Source of the DNA: Chromatiales bacterium
GTDB taxonomy: Bacteria; Pseudomonadota; Gammaproteobacteria; UBA6429; Thiohalophilaceae
Assembly: GCA_027076325.1 (NCBI GenBank)
Contig: JALTJZ010000046.1
Location: 1 to 64,000, forward strand
Direction of reading: 5' to 3'
Length of the DNA: 64,000 nucleotides
Made by a program: the position numbers and the translations under genes. The notes beneath the pieces are model-generated. The model had not been told where the DNA came from. It worked only from the letters and a program-made list of their open reading frames with translations, and did no database searches. Below, in pieces: positions 18,279-27,488 of the stretch (within the stretch, counting starts at the first letter, position 1; every line of letters begins with the position of its first letter).

Positions 18279-19526
18279 TTAACGTTTTCGAGCTTTCTTT
18301 TTAGCCTTTTTCTTGGCAACTTTCTTCTTCGCCTTCTTCTTAGTCACCTTCTTTTTGGCCTTTTTCTTGGCGACTTTCTTCTTCGCCTTCTTCTTAGTCA
18401 CCTTCTTTTTGGCCTTTTTCTTGGCGACTTTCTTCTTCGCCTTCTTCTTAGTCACCTTCTTTTTGGCCTTTTTCTTGGCGACTTTTTTCTTCGCCTTCTT
18501 CTTAGTCACCTTCTTTTTGGCCTTTTTCTTGGTGACTTTTTTCTTCGCCTTCTTCTTAGTCACCTTCTTTTTGGCCTTTTTCTTGGTGACTTTCTTTTTC
18601 GCCTTCTTCTTAGTCACCTTCTTTTTGGCCTTTTTCTTGGTGACTTTCTTCTTCGCCTTCTTCTTAGTCACCTTCTTTTTGGCTACTTTTTTCTTGCTAA
18701 CGGTTTTCTTCTTGGTCGATTTCTTTTTGGCCGTTTTTTTCTTCGCTGTTGTTTTCTTTTTGGCTGCCTTTTTCTTTTTAGCTGGTTTTTTCCTGACAGG
18801 TTTTTCCTCTACCGAGGTTTCTTCAGCCGGTGTTTCCACTACAATTTCAACCGTCGGTTCATCCACCGTGGTATTTTTAGGAATGGTATCTAAAACACGT
18901 TCGATCGAGGCAAAAATATCTTCAATTTCACCTGTCCCTTTTACCGTGCGCAATTTGCCCTGGCCACGGTAGTAATCCACTAAAGGCGCCGTTTGTGCTT
19001 CGTATACTTTTAATCGATTTGTAATGGTTTCTTCATTATCATCCGCACGGTGCAGCAGCTCACCGCCACATTTATCACATTGACCGTCAATACGTGGTGG
19101 CGAAGTATACAGATTAAACATTTGGCCACAGGAAGCGCAGGTACGGCGACCGGTTAAACGCTTCATCAACACATCAAACTCAACATCAATCAATAAACTG
19201 ATTTGCAACGGTTTGCCCATTTCATGCAACATGATGTCCAGTGCTTCTGCCTGCATAATATTGCGAGGGAAGCCATCCAGAATAAAGCCATTTTGGGCAT
19301 CTGGCTCCGCTAGCCTTTCCTGAATCATGCCCAGCACAATACCATCGGAAACCAACCCACCGGCATCCATTGCTGACTTTGCTTCTCGACCCAATGCAGT
19401 GCCTGCAGCAACCGCTTCACGCAACAAGTCACCGGTTGAAAGTTGTGGAATATTATATTTTTCTACGAGCAATTTGGCTTGTGTCCCCTTACCGCCGCCC
19501 GGCGCTCCTATTAGTACTATTCTCAT
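18279..19526 (-). CDS. adk: Adenylate kinase with long lysine/alanine-rich C-terminal tail
   Basis: A 415-residue protein; ordinary adenylate kinases have about 215. Residues 1-217 are a complete enzyme: P-loop GAPGGGKGTQ at 7-16, STGDLLRE, LDGFPRN, GRRTC, and a zinc-type LID with C130, C133, C150 and C153. Residues 218-242 are an acidic linker. Residues 243-415 are almost only K and A with some V and T, ending in 14 tandem nine-residue repeats of VTKKKAKKK or VAKKKAKKK type. The tail resembles histone H1-like bacterial proteins (AlgP, BpH1). Nucleic-acid binding or localisation of the enzyme is inferred. A second, untailed adk lies at 45752-46393. Confidence 0.93.
   Translation of the reverse strand: MRIVLIGAPGGGKGTQAKLLVEKYNIPQLSTGDLLREAVAAGTALGREAKSAMDAGGLVSDGIVLGMIQERLAEPDAQNGFILDGFPRNIMQAEALDIMLHEMGKPLQISLLIDVEFDVLMKRLTGRRTCASCGQMFNLYTSPPRIDGQCDKCGGELLHRADDNEETITNRLKVYEAQTAPLVDYYRGQGKLRTVKGTGEIEDIFASIERVLDTIPKNTTVDEPTVEIVVETPAEETSVEEKPVRKKPAKKKKAAKKKTTAKKKTAKKKSTKKKTVSKKKVAKKKVTKKKAKKKVTKKKAKKKVTKKKAKKKVTKKKAKKKVTKKKAKKKVTKKKAKKKVTKKKAKKKVAKKKAKKKVTKKKAKKKVAKKKAKKKVTKKKAKKKVAKKKAKKKVTKKKAKKKVAKKKAKKKARKR
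18294..18671 (-). repeat. Tandem 27-bp repeat (14 copies; 54-bp higher-order unit)
   Basis: Fourteen in-frame 27-bp units encode the basic tail of the adenylate kinase. Two alternating versions of the 27-mer differ in codon use, so the DNA repeats cleanly every 54 bp, seven times. In the distal half the alternation also appears in protein (VT then VA). Such near-identical in-frame repeats can change copy number by slippage or recombination without breaking the frame. Confidence 0.93.
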
Positions 19527-19826
19527 TGGTTTTTACTCCATAGTGGCTTTTATCTGAATTTTAATAAAATATCTGTATACGACAAAAATAATTCGCAATA
19601 GACGAATTAAATTAGTCGTTGTGTTAGCTTAAGTCAATGAGGTATATCAAAAAAAAGAAGGTAAAGAAATGTGTAAACCGGCCGATTTAATGGCCAGATA
19701 TTGGTTATTTAAGCATTGGCCAGCTTATTCCCCTGATTAACCCTGGTATATTAGCATTTTCTTTTATACTAAGTGGTGTTAAACTCGCTCGCTTTCGCCA
19801 ATTGTTAGCACTTTTCGAGGCAAACT
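19527..19826. other. Intergenic region between divergent adk and ppa
   Basis: About 300 bases with no supported ORF. It must hold promoters for both the tailed adenylate kinase and the pyrophosphatase. Several TGGCCA-type words occur (for example near 19690 and 19718), but no known operator was recognised. Confidence 0.5.
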
Positions 19827-20375
19827 ATGAATTTAGACCGCGTTAGTTCCGGTAAGAATGTTCCTGAAGAAATTAATGTCATTATTGAGATCCCTTCTCA
19901 CAGTGACCCGGTTAAATATGAAGTGGATAAAGAAACCGGTGCAATGTTTGTCGACCGTTTTATGAACACCGCCATGCATTATCCTTGCAACTACGGCTAT
20001 ATTCCGCATACGCTATCCGATGATGGTGACCCGGCCGATGTTTTGGTAGTGACCCCTATTCCAGTTATCAGTGGCTCGGTAGTGACGTGCCGTTTAATTG
20101 GCATGCTAAAAATGACTGATGAAGCAGGCGAAGATGCAAAATTACTGGCCGTTCCCATTAGCAAACTGTGCAAACTTTATAAAAACGTTGAAACACATAA
20201 AGACATGCCTGGTATGTTGCTGGACCAGATTTCACACTTTTTTGAACATTATAAAGATTTAGAAGAGGGTAAATGGGTTAGAATCGAAGGCTGGGCAGAT
20301 GCAGATGCAGCCAAGGCTGAAGTGATTGCGTCGATTGAGCGTTACCAAAATGCACCTGAAAAACCTTTCTTCTAA
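19827..20375 (+). CDS. ppa: Inorganic pyrophosphatase
   Basis: A 182-residue family I soluble pyrophosphatase. It has the phosphate/metal-site segments [27 protein letters not shown] and the signature DGDPADVLV. It hydrolyses PPi to two phosphates with Mg2+, pulling biosynthetic reactions forward. Length is standard. It is divergent from adk and 15 bp upstream of a phosphodiesterase gene, with which it is probably co-transcribed. Confidence 0.96.
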   Translation: MNLDRVSSGKNVPEEINVIIEIPSHSDPVKYEVDKETGAMFVDRFMNTAMHYPCNYGYIPHTLSDDGDPADVLVVTPIPVISGSVVTCRLIGMLKMTDEAGEDAKLLAVPISKLCKLYKNVETHKDMPGMLLDQISHFFEHYKDLEEGKWVRIEGWADADAAKAEVIASIERYQNAPEKPFF

Positions 20376-20390
20376 AACAGACCCCATATT

Positions 20391-20945
20391 ATGAAAGTTT
20401 GTATTGTATCCGACAGCCATGACAACCGTTTTTTGCTTAAAAAAGCGGTGGAGCATGCTATCTCTCAAGGTGCGGAAGCGGTGTTACATTGCGGTGATAT
20501 TGTCGCTCCCACAACGCTGCGTATTTTATTGCCTTTAGGTTTAGATATTCATGTTATTCATGGAAACAACACCGGTGATACATTCAATATGGCCATGCTG
20601 GCTTCTAGTACAGATAACCAGCTGCATTACCATGGTCAGGATGCCGGCATTACTCTGGCGAACCGGAAAATATTTTTAGTTCACTACCCACATTATGCTG
20701 CCGCAATGAGTACCACTGGCGACTGGGATCTCGTTTGCTGTGGCCATGATCACCGAGCGAGTATTCAGCAGGTTAAAACCGTAAAACAAACACAAACAAC
20801 CATGATTAATCCCGGCACTGTTGGTGGCGTTGGTGCCGAACCAACCTATGTGATGGCTGATTTGAGTACAATGACATTTGAAATTACCCATGTACCGGTT
20901 GATGATAAGTTAGCCTATAACCAGGCTCATGTTACGCCACATTAG
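20391..20945 (+). CDS. YfcE/MJ0936-type metallophosphoesterase
   Basis: A 184-residue calcineurin-like phosphoesterase. Dimetal-site motifs are VSDSHDN near the start, LHCGDIV, HGNN, and the late GHDH and NPGTVGG. Relatives hydrolyse phosphodiesters in vitro, with no agreed physiological substrate. It follows ppa by 15 bp. Its last 14 bases overlap the 3' end of the convergent PAS-GGDEF-EAL gene. Confidence 0.92.
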   Translation: MKVCIVSDSHDNRFLLKKAVEHAISQGAEAVLHCGDIVAPTTLRILLPLGLDIHVIHGNNTGDTFNMAMLASSTDNQLHYHGQDAGITLANRKIFLVHYPHYAAAMSTTGDWDLVCCGHDHRASIQQVKTVKQTQTTMINPGTVGGVGAEPTYVMADLSTMTFEITHVPVDDKLAYNQAHVTPH

Positions 20946-23286
20946 CAACGTCTAGAATTTCTTCCGGTTTACCAAGCGCATAGCCCTGTGCATAATTAAT
21001 TCCCATTTTACGAATACACTCAAGTATTTCATCGGACTCAATAAATTCGGCAACCGTTTTCATTCCCATAAACTGGCCAATCTGATGAATAGACTTTACC
21101 AGGTTAAAGTCTTTTTCATCTTTTAATATACTCAAAACAAAACTGCCATCAATCTTTAAATAATCAACCGGTAATGTTTTTAAGTAGGTAAACGAACTTA
21201 AACCACTACCAAAGTCATCCAGACTAAACTTGCAACCACGAGCACGCAAGGTAGAAATAAACGTTTGAGCCACTTTAAAATTGCTAATAAGTGCGGTTTC
21301 CGTTATTTCAAAACAGATTTTTGAGTAAGCTATTTTTGTTTCCTTGAATAACACCAGCACTTCATCCAGAAATGTTTTATCGCCTAAAGTTTGCCCTGAA
21401 AGATTAATGCTGCAATTTGCTTCTTCTGATAGATTTGAATCTTTTATCAGGAAAAATATTCTCTTTACAACCCAGCGGTCAATCACTGGCATCAAATGAT
21501 ATTGTTCCGCAACAGGTAAAAAGTTAACTGGCGAAATAATTTTACCTGATTCATCCAGCATTCTAATAAGCACTTCACAATGGTTACGTTTATCTGTGCC
21601 GTCAATATTAATAATTGGTTGTTTAAATAATTTAAACCGTTCGTCTTCTATTGCGCTTTGCAACTGCTGCAAACGTGTAATATGCCCATGACGTTCAACC
21701 GACAGTGTGTCTTTATCCGAGTAAATATAAAGGTGATTACGGCCATTATTTTTTGCAACATAACATGCCGATTCTGCCGCACTTAATACGCTGGCGATGT
21801 CCTGTGTTTTTGCGGTAAGCATTGCAATCCCGACACAGACATTGATTTCATATGAACTGGAATTCCAGACAAAACGTTTTTCAATAAACTGCTTGATAAT
21901 TTCTTTTGCAGCCTGCTCTACCTTTTCCACACTCACATTTTCAACCAGCACTCTGAAATCAGAATGATCGATGCGTGTAACACAGTCTTTTTTAGCAACA
22001 ACTGATTCCAGAATGTTTGATACCTGTATTAGCACTTCATCTTTTGCATCAAGACCACCACTATCGGTCAGCAACTGTAGCTGGTCGAGATCCAGACTAA
22101 TGTTTAATACGGCATGTTCGTCTTTACTGTTTTGGACAGATTCAAACAAGCGGGCTATCCGTTGTTCGAATCCGTACCTGTTTATCAGGTTAGTCAGTGG
22201 ATCGTGTGTTGCCTGATAGGATAACTCCTGCTCCATTTGGCGAAGCTCAGTTACATCTCGTAACACAAGGACAGCACCGGTGGTTATTTTATCCCGACTC
22301 TTAAGCGGCGAAACTGTTACATCAAAACAATGTATTTCACCATTGGAATTTTTTATATACTGTTCTGAGAATGTCAACGTTTTCTGCTGCTTAATACATT
22401 CTTTCACTAAAGTATGTAATGGTGGTGAGTAATTATCTCTTAGCCCACAATCAATACAGAATACACTTTTTAGCTTCTTGTTTTTCAGATGTACATGCGG
22501 CTTACCAATTAGCCTTTCTGCTGCCACATTGACAAACTGAATATGTCCGGCTTTATCCGTTGTGATAACACCATCAGTAATGGACTCTAATGTTACCTGT
22601 GCACGCTCCTTTTGCTGAAATAAACGCGCTTCCATGCGTTCACGCTCGGTAACATCCTGTATAAAAGCATAGATAAATTGTTCGCCATCACTCTCAATCA
22701 ATTTTGCATTCATTTCCAGCATTAACTCCTTATTATTACTGGTATAACTGAAAACATAATGATTTTGTTTTTTCTTTAATAAGGTATTCCAGGCCTGAGA
22801 AAATTCTTTTTGCTTTGATGGGTCAAGCAACTCACTGAATCTTTTTGGTTCGGCGTCTGGGTGAAAATTAAAAGTTGCACAAAAGGCAGAGTTCACTTCA
22901 CGTAACTGGCCATTAATGTCTGTTGACATAAAGGCATCATGCGTCGTGTTTATAAAAATCTGGTTATGCTGCATTTGTTCTGTTAATTTTCGTTCAGAAC
23001 CAAGTAACCGCTTAAATAGAGGCCCGATTGATATTACTGCTATCAGGATAAAGACAGAAATAATTAAGGCAACAATTTCAGCCTGTAGTTTTTGTGTAAC
23101 AACGGGATAAGCCTGTATTGCATAATACAAACTAATGCTACGGCGAATGGCCATAAGGAAGATGGCGCTTGCCAGAGTGAGCCAGACCAGCTTGCCACCA
23201 ATTTCTTTTATTAAACGTAACGCAAAGTATACAGATACAAATTGAATGCATACTGATACCAAAAGTACAGCAATAACTAACATCAA
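20932..23286 (-). CDS. Membrane PAS-PAS-GGDEF(degenerate)-EAL protein
   Basis: A 784-residue protein: about three N-terminal membrane helices (1-95), two PAS domains, a GGDEF domain and an EAL domain. The second PAS carries a CIDCG pair that might bind a cofactor. The GGDEF signature reads DHSDF and there is no RxxD inhibitory site, so cyclase activity is unlikely. The EAL domain keeps most catalytic residues (EVL variant, EITE, LDDFGSG, LKIDGSF, AEF, YAQGY). A c-di-GMP phosphodiesterase tuned by the PAS domains is the best reading. It is transcribed alone. Confidence 0.9.
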   Translation of the reverse strand: MMLVIAVLLVSVCIQFVSVYFALRLIKEIGGKLVWLTLASAIFLMAIRRSISLYYAIQAYPVVTQKLQAEIVALIISVFILIAVISIGPLFKRLLGSERKLTEQMQHNQIFINTTHDAFMSTDINGQLREVNSAFCATFNFHPDAEPKRFSELLDPSKQKEFSQAWNTLLKKKQNHYVFSYTSNNKELMLEMNAKLIESDGEQFIYAFIQDVTERERMEARLFQQKERAQVTLESITDGVITTDKAGHIQFVNVAAERLIGKPHVHLKNKKLKSVFCIDCGLRDNYSPPLHTLVKECIKQQKTLTFSEQYIKNSNGEIHCFDVTVSPLKSRDKITTGAVLVLRDVTELRQMEQELSYQATHDPLTNLINRYGFEQRIARLFESVQNSKDEHAVLNISLDLDQLQLLTDSGGLDAKDEVLIQVSNILESVVAKKDCVTRIDHSDFRVLVENVSVEKVEQAAKEIIKQFIEKRFVWNSSSYEINVCVGIAMLTAKTQDIASVLSAAESACYVAKNNGRNHLYIYSDKDTLSVERHGHITRLQQLQSAIEDERFKLFKQPIINIDGTDKRNHCEVLIRMLDESGKIISPVNFLPVAEQYHLMPVIDRWVVKRIFFLIKDSNLSEEANCSINLSGQTLGDKTFLDEVLVLFKETKIAYSKICFEITETALISNFKVAQTFISTLRARGCKFSLDDFGSGLSSFTYLKTLPVDYLKIDGSFVLSILKDEKDFNLVKSIHQIGQFMGMKTVAEFIESDEILECIRKMGINYAQGYALGKPEEILDVANVA

Positions 23287-23530
23287 AAACCTCTAGTTCA
23301 ACTTATTGGGGACTAAGTTTCTAAAAGTAATTCGCTATCCCTATTTTTCATATTTTGTACCTATTATGCATACTTATGCACAGCAAATACTAATTCCATT
23401 CACTCGTCTACCACATACAGATTATGTTTTATCATAACCTGATAAAAATTAAAGCTTTTTTATTCAATATCCGGATTTTTTTATGTAGAATCTTTTTTGT
23501 TAACCCATATTGCTCTTTTTGATTCTGTCG

Positions 23531-24034
23531 TTATAACAAATCTTCAATAAACCAGGCCGAAAACGCATGCCGACCACTCAACTGTGATTTTTTATAAATA
23601 GAGGATGCCTGTTGGCGTACTGTTTTTTCAAGTGTATCCCGAATTGCTGCTATTTCTTTTAAACTAAAACCTTTAAGTAATAACCAACCGACTTCTTTTT
23701 CACTTTGTGTTAAGTTCCATTCATCAAATTGTTTACTAATCACTTCGCTCAATTGTTTACGCGCACTTAATATATAACTGTTGGCTTTTCCCCGTTGTTG
23801 CTCTGACTGTGCCAGCTCTGTTTTTAGCTTTTGTATTTGCGCAAGTTGCTGACGTTGTTCGTAGAGTATCCAGACAATAAGCACGATGGCCAACACAACC
23901 ACCAGTGCTTCCTTGAATACATGTGAGAAGGGGGCACCATGAGACAAATCCCACAGTAAATCCAGCCCGCTTGTTATTCCTACCAGGAACAGGACGGCAA
24001 TTAAAACCACTTCTTTTGTTGGTCGCATTATCAT
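23531..24034 (-). CDS. Membrane-tethered LuxR-type HTH regulator
   Basis: A 167-residue protein with two N-terminal membrane helices (about residues 8-24 and 40-60), a Q/K/E-rich coiled coil (62-90) and a C-terminal LuxR-type DNA-binding domain (LTQSEKEVGWLLLKGFSLKEIA, then TVRQQASSIYKKSQL). It has no receiver domain. A one-component membrane-bound transcription factor is inferred; signal and targets are unknown. ATG 24034 and ATG 24028 are both possible starts. The cytochrome b561 gene is divergent from it. Confidence 0.82.
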   Translation of the reverse strand: MIMRPTKEVVLIAVLFLVGITSGLDLLWDLSHGAPFSHVFKEALVVVLAIVLIVWILYEQRQQLAQIQKLKTELAQSEQQRGKANSYILSARKQLSEVISKQFDEWNLTQSEKEVGWLLLKGFSLKEIAAIRDTLEKTVRQQASSIYKKSQLSGRHAFSAWFIEDLL

Positions 24035-24185
24035 TTTAGCTATCTTTGTCTATTATTAAGTAAATCAAGTGGTTATATCATGGGACATCTGTCTATAAAA
24101 AACAATCATGTATCATGTGTCCAATGTATTTCTGTGTAAACACTGCCATCATAACAATATGCAATGTAAATTAAGGGGAAATACA

Positions 24186-24845
24186 ATGAGTAATAAAATT
24201 TATGTATGGGATCCACTGATACGTTTTTTTCACTGGACTTTGGTTCTTGCCTTTACTATCGCTTACCTGAGCGGAGAAGAAGAAAGCCTGCTACATGCCT
24301 ATTCAGGCTATTATATTCTCGGGTTACTTGCAATACGCATTATCTGGGGTTTCGTGGGCACACGCTATGCGCGCTTTAGTCAGTTTATTTATCCGCCTGC
24401 TGCTGCGATTGATTATGTGAAAGGGCTATTCTCCACACAGCATAGCGAAAGTTCAGCTAAAAAGTTTATTGGCCATAATCCAGCGGGTGGCTGGATGGTT
24501 ATTACCTTGTTGATTAGCCTACTGGCGACAAGCTATAGCGGTTTGAAAGTATATGGGTATGAAGGTTATGGGCCGCTTGCGAGTAATACAGTAAGTATTG
24601 TTAACCAGCAGCAAGGGCGCTTTTTAAAAGTGTCTGGTTCTGAGCATGAACAAGATGATGATAACAGTGTAAAAGGCGGTAATGCAAATAAGGCAAACGA
24701 AGAGTTTTGGGAAGAAATTCATGAATTTCTGGCTAATTTTACCGTAGTACTTATTGCACTGCATATTGGAGGCGTGTTCTTGTCCAGTAAAAAACAAAAA
24801 CAGAATCTGGCTAAATCGATGTTAACCGGTTATAAAGATACTTGA
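24186..24845 (+). CDS. Cytochrome b561-family membrane protein
   Basis: A 219-residue four-helix b-type cytochrome of the cytochrome b561/Ni-hydrogenase b-subunit group. It starts VWDPLIRFFHWTLV and has candidate haem-ligand histidines in FFHW, LLHAYSGYY and ALHIGG, plus GHNPAGG. Between helices 3 and 4 it carries a hydrophilic segment (DDDNSVKGG). ATG 24186, with AAGGGGA upstream, is preferred over the upstream extension. It probably moves electrons between quinol and a periplasmic or soluble partner that is not in view. Confidence 0.9.
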   Translation: MSNKIYVWDPLIRFFHWTLVLAFTIAYLSGEEESLLHAYSGYYILGLLAIRIIWGFVGTRYARFSQFIYPPAAAIDYVKGLFSTQHSESSAKKFIGHNPAGGWMVITLLISLLATSYSGLKVYGYEGYGPLASNTVSIVNQQQGRFLKVSGSEHEQDDDNSVKGGNANKANEEFWEEIHEFLANFTVVLIALHIGGVFLSSKKQKQNLAKSMLTGYKDT

Positions 24846-24919
24846 ACCGGTTACGACTATTATTCCCCTTTTTTCCGGCATATACAGCCGGCATTTTTAT
24901 TGCCGCAGGCGAGATACTG

Positions 24920-25363
24920 TTAAGCCGGGGTATTTTTTTCAACCCACCTGCCACCACTTGTGGTCATTTCTTTTTTCCAGAAAGGTGCGCGCGACTTGAG
25001 CGCCTCCATAATATAACGATTCGCCTCGTAAGCAGCCGCTCGGTGTGCAGACCAGACTGCAACGAGTACAATAGAATCATTTGGTTGGATATCACCCACC
25101 CGATGCACAATCAATGTATCTAAAATCGGCCATTTCTCTTTCGCCTCGTTGGCGATGGATTCCAGTGCTGATTCAGTCATACCAGGATAATACTCAAGCG
25201 TCATCGCAGACACATCACAGGCTTCGTTAAAATCACGCATACTGCCAATAAAAATGGTGCTTGCACCGTATTGCCCCTTGCCAATATTAGCTTCAAGCTG
25301 CAGCTGATGTTGCGCTACTTCGCTAAATGGCTCGAACAGGCTCTGTTTAATATAAACGGCCAA
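24920..25363 (-). CDS. moaE: Molybdopterin synthase catalytic subunit
   Basis: A 147-residue MoaE. It converts precursor Z (cPMP) to molybdopterin using sulfur from the MoaD thiocarboxylate. Typical segments are GASTIFIGSMRDFN, LEYYPGMTE, IVHRVGDI and the C-terminal KSRAPFWKKE that holds active-site lysines. It starts one base after moaD ends, so the two are coupled. moaC lies divergently next to them. Confidence 0.95.
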   Translation of the reverse strand: MAVYIKQSLFEPFSEVAQHQLQLEANIGKGQYGASTIFIGSMRDFNEACDVSAMTLEYYPGMTESALESIANEAKEKWPILDTLIVHRVGDIQPNDSIVLVAVWSAHRAAAYEANRYIMEALKSRAPFWKKEMTTSGGRWVEKNTPA

Positions 25364-25364
25364 A

Positions 25365-25598
25365 TTAACCTCCAGTCACTGGTGGGAAAAAAGCAACCTC
25401 ATCATTTTCGTTAACGGTAATATCTTCACTGGCATATTCCTGATTAACGGCAATAAGCGTTTTAGTAGGTAAAGTCGGTTGGCCGGTTACTTTTTGCCAA
25501 ACCTGTAAAGCTGTTAAGCCTGTTACAAAATCAAGTTGAGCTTCATCTATATTGAGTTCTTCGCGTAAACCGGCAAAAAATTTAACTGTAATCGACAT
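25365..25598 (-). CDS. moaD: Molybdopterin synthase sulfur carrier subunit
   Basis: A 77-residue ubiquitin-like protein ending in the diagnostic GG (FFPPVTGG), whose terminal glycine becomes the thiocarboxylate. A longer in-frame ORF exists upstream, but ATG 25598 gives the normal MoaD start (MSITVKFFAGLREEL) and has a purine-rich site before it. The upstream extension would also run antisense through moaC. Confidence 0.94.
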   Translation of the reverse strand: MSITVKFFAGLREELNIDEAQLDFVTGLTALQVWQKVTGQPTLPTKTLIAVNQEYASEDITVNENDEVAFFPPVTGG

Positions 25599-25712
25599 AA
25601 CCTGTTCTCTCTCCCCGCTGGAGTAATGTTTCAAAAAGACTATATAATAGTATAGGATCCTAGCATGCACGCTCGGTTTTTGGGCAATTAATCCATAAGG
25701 TATTGAAAAATA

Positions 25713-26192
25713 ATGACTAAACTGACGCATTTTACTGCCACTGGCGATGCACATATGGTGAACGTGGGAAACAAGCCCGTCACCTCCCGCGAAGCCATCG
25801 CTGAGGGCTGGATTTGCATGCAAAAACAGACACTGGCACTGATTCTTGGTGGCGGGCATAAAAAAGGCGATGTGCTCGGTATTGCCCGTGTTGCAGGGAT
25901 TATGGCTGCAAAGAAAACGGCAGATCTGATCCCGCTATGCCACCCGTTAATGCTGAGCAAGGTGAATATTGATCTTGAACCTGATACTGAAACACAGCGG
26001 GTTTATTGCCGGGCAACCGTTGCCTGTAGCGGCCAAACCGGCGTTGAAATGGAGGCCCTGCACGCAACCCAGATTGCTCTACTCACCATTTACGATATGT
26101 GTAAAGCCGTCGATAAAGCCATGACCATCGAGTCAGTTCGTTTAGTCGAAAAACAAGGGGGCAAATCAGGGCACTGGAAAAGAGCTGAATAG
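25713..26192 (+). CDS. moaC: Cyclic pyranopterin monophosphate synthase
   Basis: A 159-residue MoaC, which with MoaA makes cPMP, the first intermediate of molybdenum cofactor. It has [25 protein letters not shown], and GVEMEALHA followed by MCKAVDKAM, all typical. It is divergent from moaD-moaE across 114 bp. No moaA or molybdenum riboswitch is visible in the window. Confidence 0.95.
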   Translation: MTKLTHFTATGDAHMVNVGNKPVTSREAIAEGWICMQKQTLALILGGGHKKGDVLGIARVAGIMAAKKTADLIPLCHPLMLSKVNIDLEPDTETQRVYCRATVACSGQTGVEMEALHATQIALLTIYDMCKAVDKAMTIESVRLVEKQGGKSGHWKRAE

Positions 26193-26220
26193 AAAATCAG
26201 AATAAAGAAAACGACCGAAC

Positions 26221-26484
26221 CTAAACCGTTGCCTTACCCACATGAATGGCGCGTGCCTTACGCCTGTCCGGTAACTGGCGGCGTTCTTCGGTGACCAGTT
26301 CTTTATCACTGTCATAAAAAGGAAAGATAAGTTGATCTTTATTTCGCCGACGATCCATAAATGCAACCCGCCGCTGGTTACTGTCTCGACTCAATAAAAA
26401 AAATATAACAGCAAGGGTGGCAAGAAATAAAACAATCGCCAAAATAATGAGCGTTCCATCGAAAAAATCAAGCAAGGTTTCCAT
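26221..26484 (-). CDS. Small single-pass membrane protein, unknown
   Basis: 87 residues with one strong membrane helix (about residues 12-31) and a charged C-terminal part rich in arginine (MDRRRNKD, then EERRQLPDRR). The ERRxxPDRR ending is a motif seen in small gammaproteobacterial proteins, but the function is not recognised. It is convergent with moaC. Confidence 0.65.
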   Translation of the reverse strand: METLLDFFDGTLIILAIVLFLATLAVIFFLLSRDSNQRRVAFMDRRRNKDQLIFPFYDSDKELVTEERRQLPDRRKARAIHVGKATV

Positions 26485-26649
26485 TCATTTATCCATAAAT
26501 AATTAAGATTCTATGTACTCCTGATATCGCCCTGGAGACAATGACTGAATACTTTTCTTCAGTACTCCCTCCCGAATACTACTCATACACCCAACGATAA
26601 CGCATAATAGCCGAACTAAAACACACTAAACCGAGATATATCTCACATT

Positions 26650-27333
26650 ATGGCAAGCAAACAAACAAAAGCACCCTCTTCCACACAGGAACTACTGAAT
26701 AACTGTCGCCTGCTTGCCGGTCTCAGTCTTGCTGAGTTGGCAAAACAAACCCACTCTACATTACCGGTTTCCCCTGTCCATGCCAAAGGCTGGGTCGGGC
26801 AACAGGCCGAAAAATTTTTAGGCGCAAGTGCCGGCTCCAAAGCCGAGCCGGATTTCCCCAATCTAGGTATTGAACTTAAAACACTGCCACTGAATGCCAA
26901 CGGCCAGCCACAGGAATCAACCTACGTTTGCCACATTCAATTAATGGGGCTAAACCAGCAAACCTGGCAACAAGCCTGGGTAAACAAAAAACTTCAACGG
27001 GTTTTGTGGCTGCCCTATGAAGCCAGCAAAAACATTGAATATGGTAAACGCAAAATTGGCCATGCAATTTTATGGCAACCTTCACCCAGCCAGGCACGGC
27101 AACTGCAACAGGACTGGGAAGAAATCATGGAAAAACTTTGCATGGGTGAACAACAACAACTCAGCGCGCACCATGGCCAGTTCCTGCAAGTGCGCCCTAA
27201 AGCGGCTAATTCAAAAGCCCTGACCAAAGCCTACGATGAGCAAGGCAAATTGTGCCAGACTCTGCCATTGGGCTTCTATTTAAGACCCGATTTTACCCGG
27301 GAAATACTCAAAAACAGCTATTTGCATCAATAA
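26650..27333 (+). CDS. mutH: DNA mismatch repair endonuclease MutH
   Basis: A 227-residue MutH. The catalytic D-E-x-K set is in EPDFPNLGIELKT (D68, E75, K77), preceded by GWVGQQAEKFLGASAGSKAEPD. MutH nicks the unmethylated strand at hemimethylated GATC after MutS/MutL activation, so Dam methylation is implied in this organism. MutH is largely confined to gammaproteobacteria, which supports the taxonomic call. Monocistronic. Confidence 0.96.
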   Translation: MASKQTKAPSSTQELLNNCRLLAGLSLAELAKQTHSTLPVSPVHAKGWVGQQAEKFLGASAGSKAEPDFPNLGIELKTLPLNANGQPQESTYVCHIQLMGLNQQTWQQAWVNKKLQRVLWLPYEASKNIEYGKRKIGHAILWQPSPSQARQLQQDWEEIMEKLCMGEQQQLSAHHGQFLQVRPKAANSKALTKAYDEQGKLCQTLPLGFYLRPDFTREILKNSYLHQ

Positions 27334-27488
27334 CTGACGAGAAACTGTCAAAAACAGCAAGCTCGACCCGCAAGCAAACAAAAACTCAACACTTCCCCCT
27401 TTTTGCCGATATAAAAACCTGAGGAGGCTTGCACATTGACAAGATGAAGCAGGCTCGAGTACCAATACTTTAGGGTCAAGTAAAAAAG

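Noticed and set aside
18294-18671. Repeat array as a CRISPR
   Set aside because: The units are contiguous with no spacers, keep a reading frame, and encode the adk tail.
18255-18972. Plus-strand ORFs rich in leucine and phenylalanine opposite the adk tail
   Set aside because: They are the antisense of the lysine repeats, and their periodicity comes entirely from the minus-strand gene.
24108-24185. Upstream extension of the cytochrome b561 gene
   Set aside because: The cysteine/histidine-rich extra residues are not family-like, and ATG 24186 has a strong ribosome site.
25599-25859. N-terminal extension of moaD
   Set aside because: It lies antisense to moaC, and the normal MoaD length is obtained from ATG 25598.
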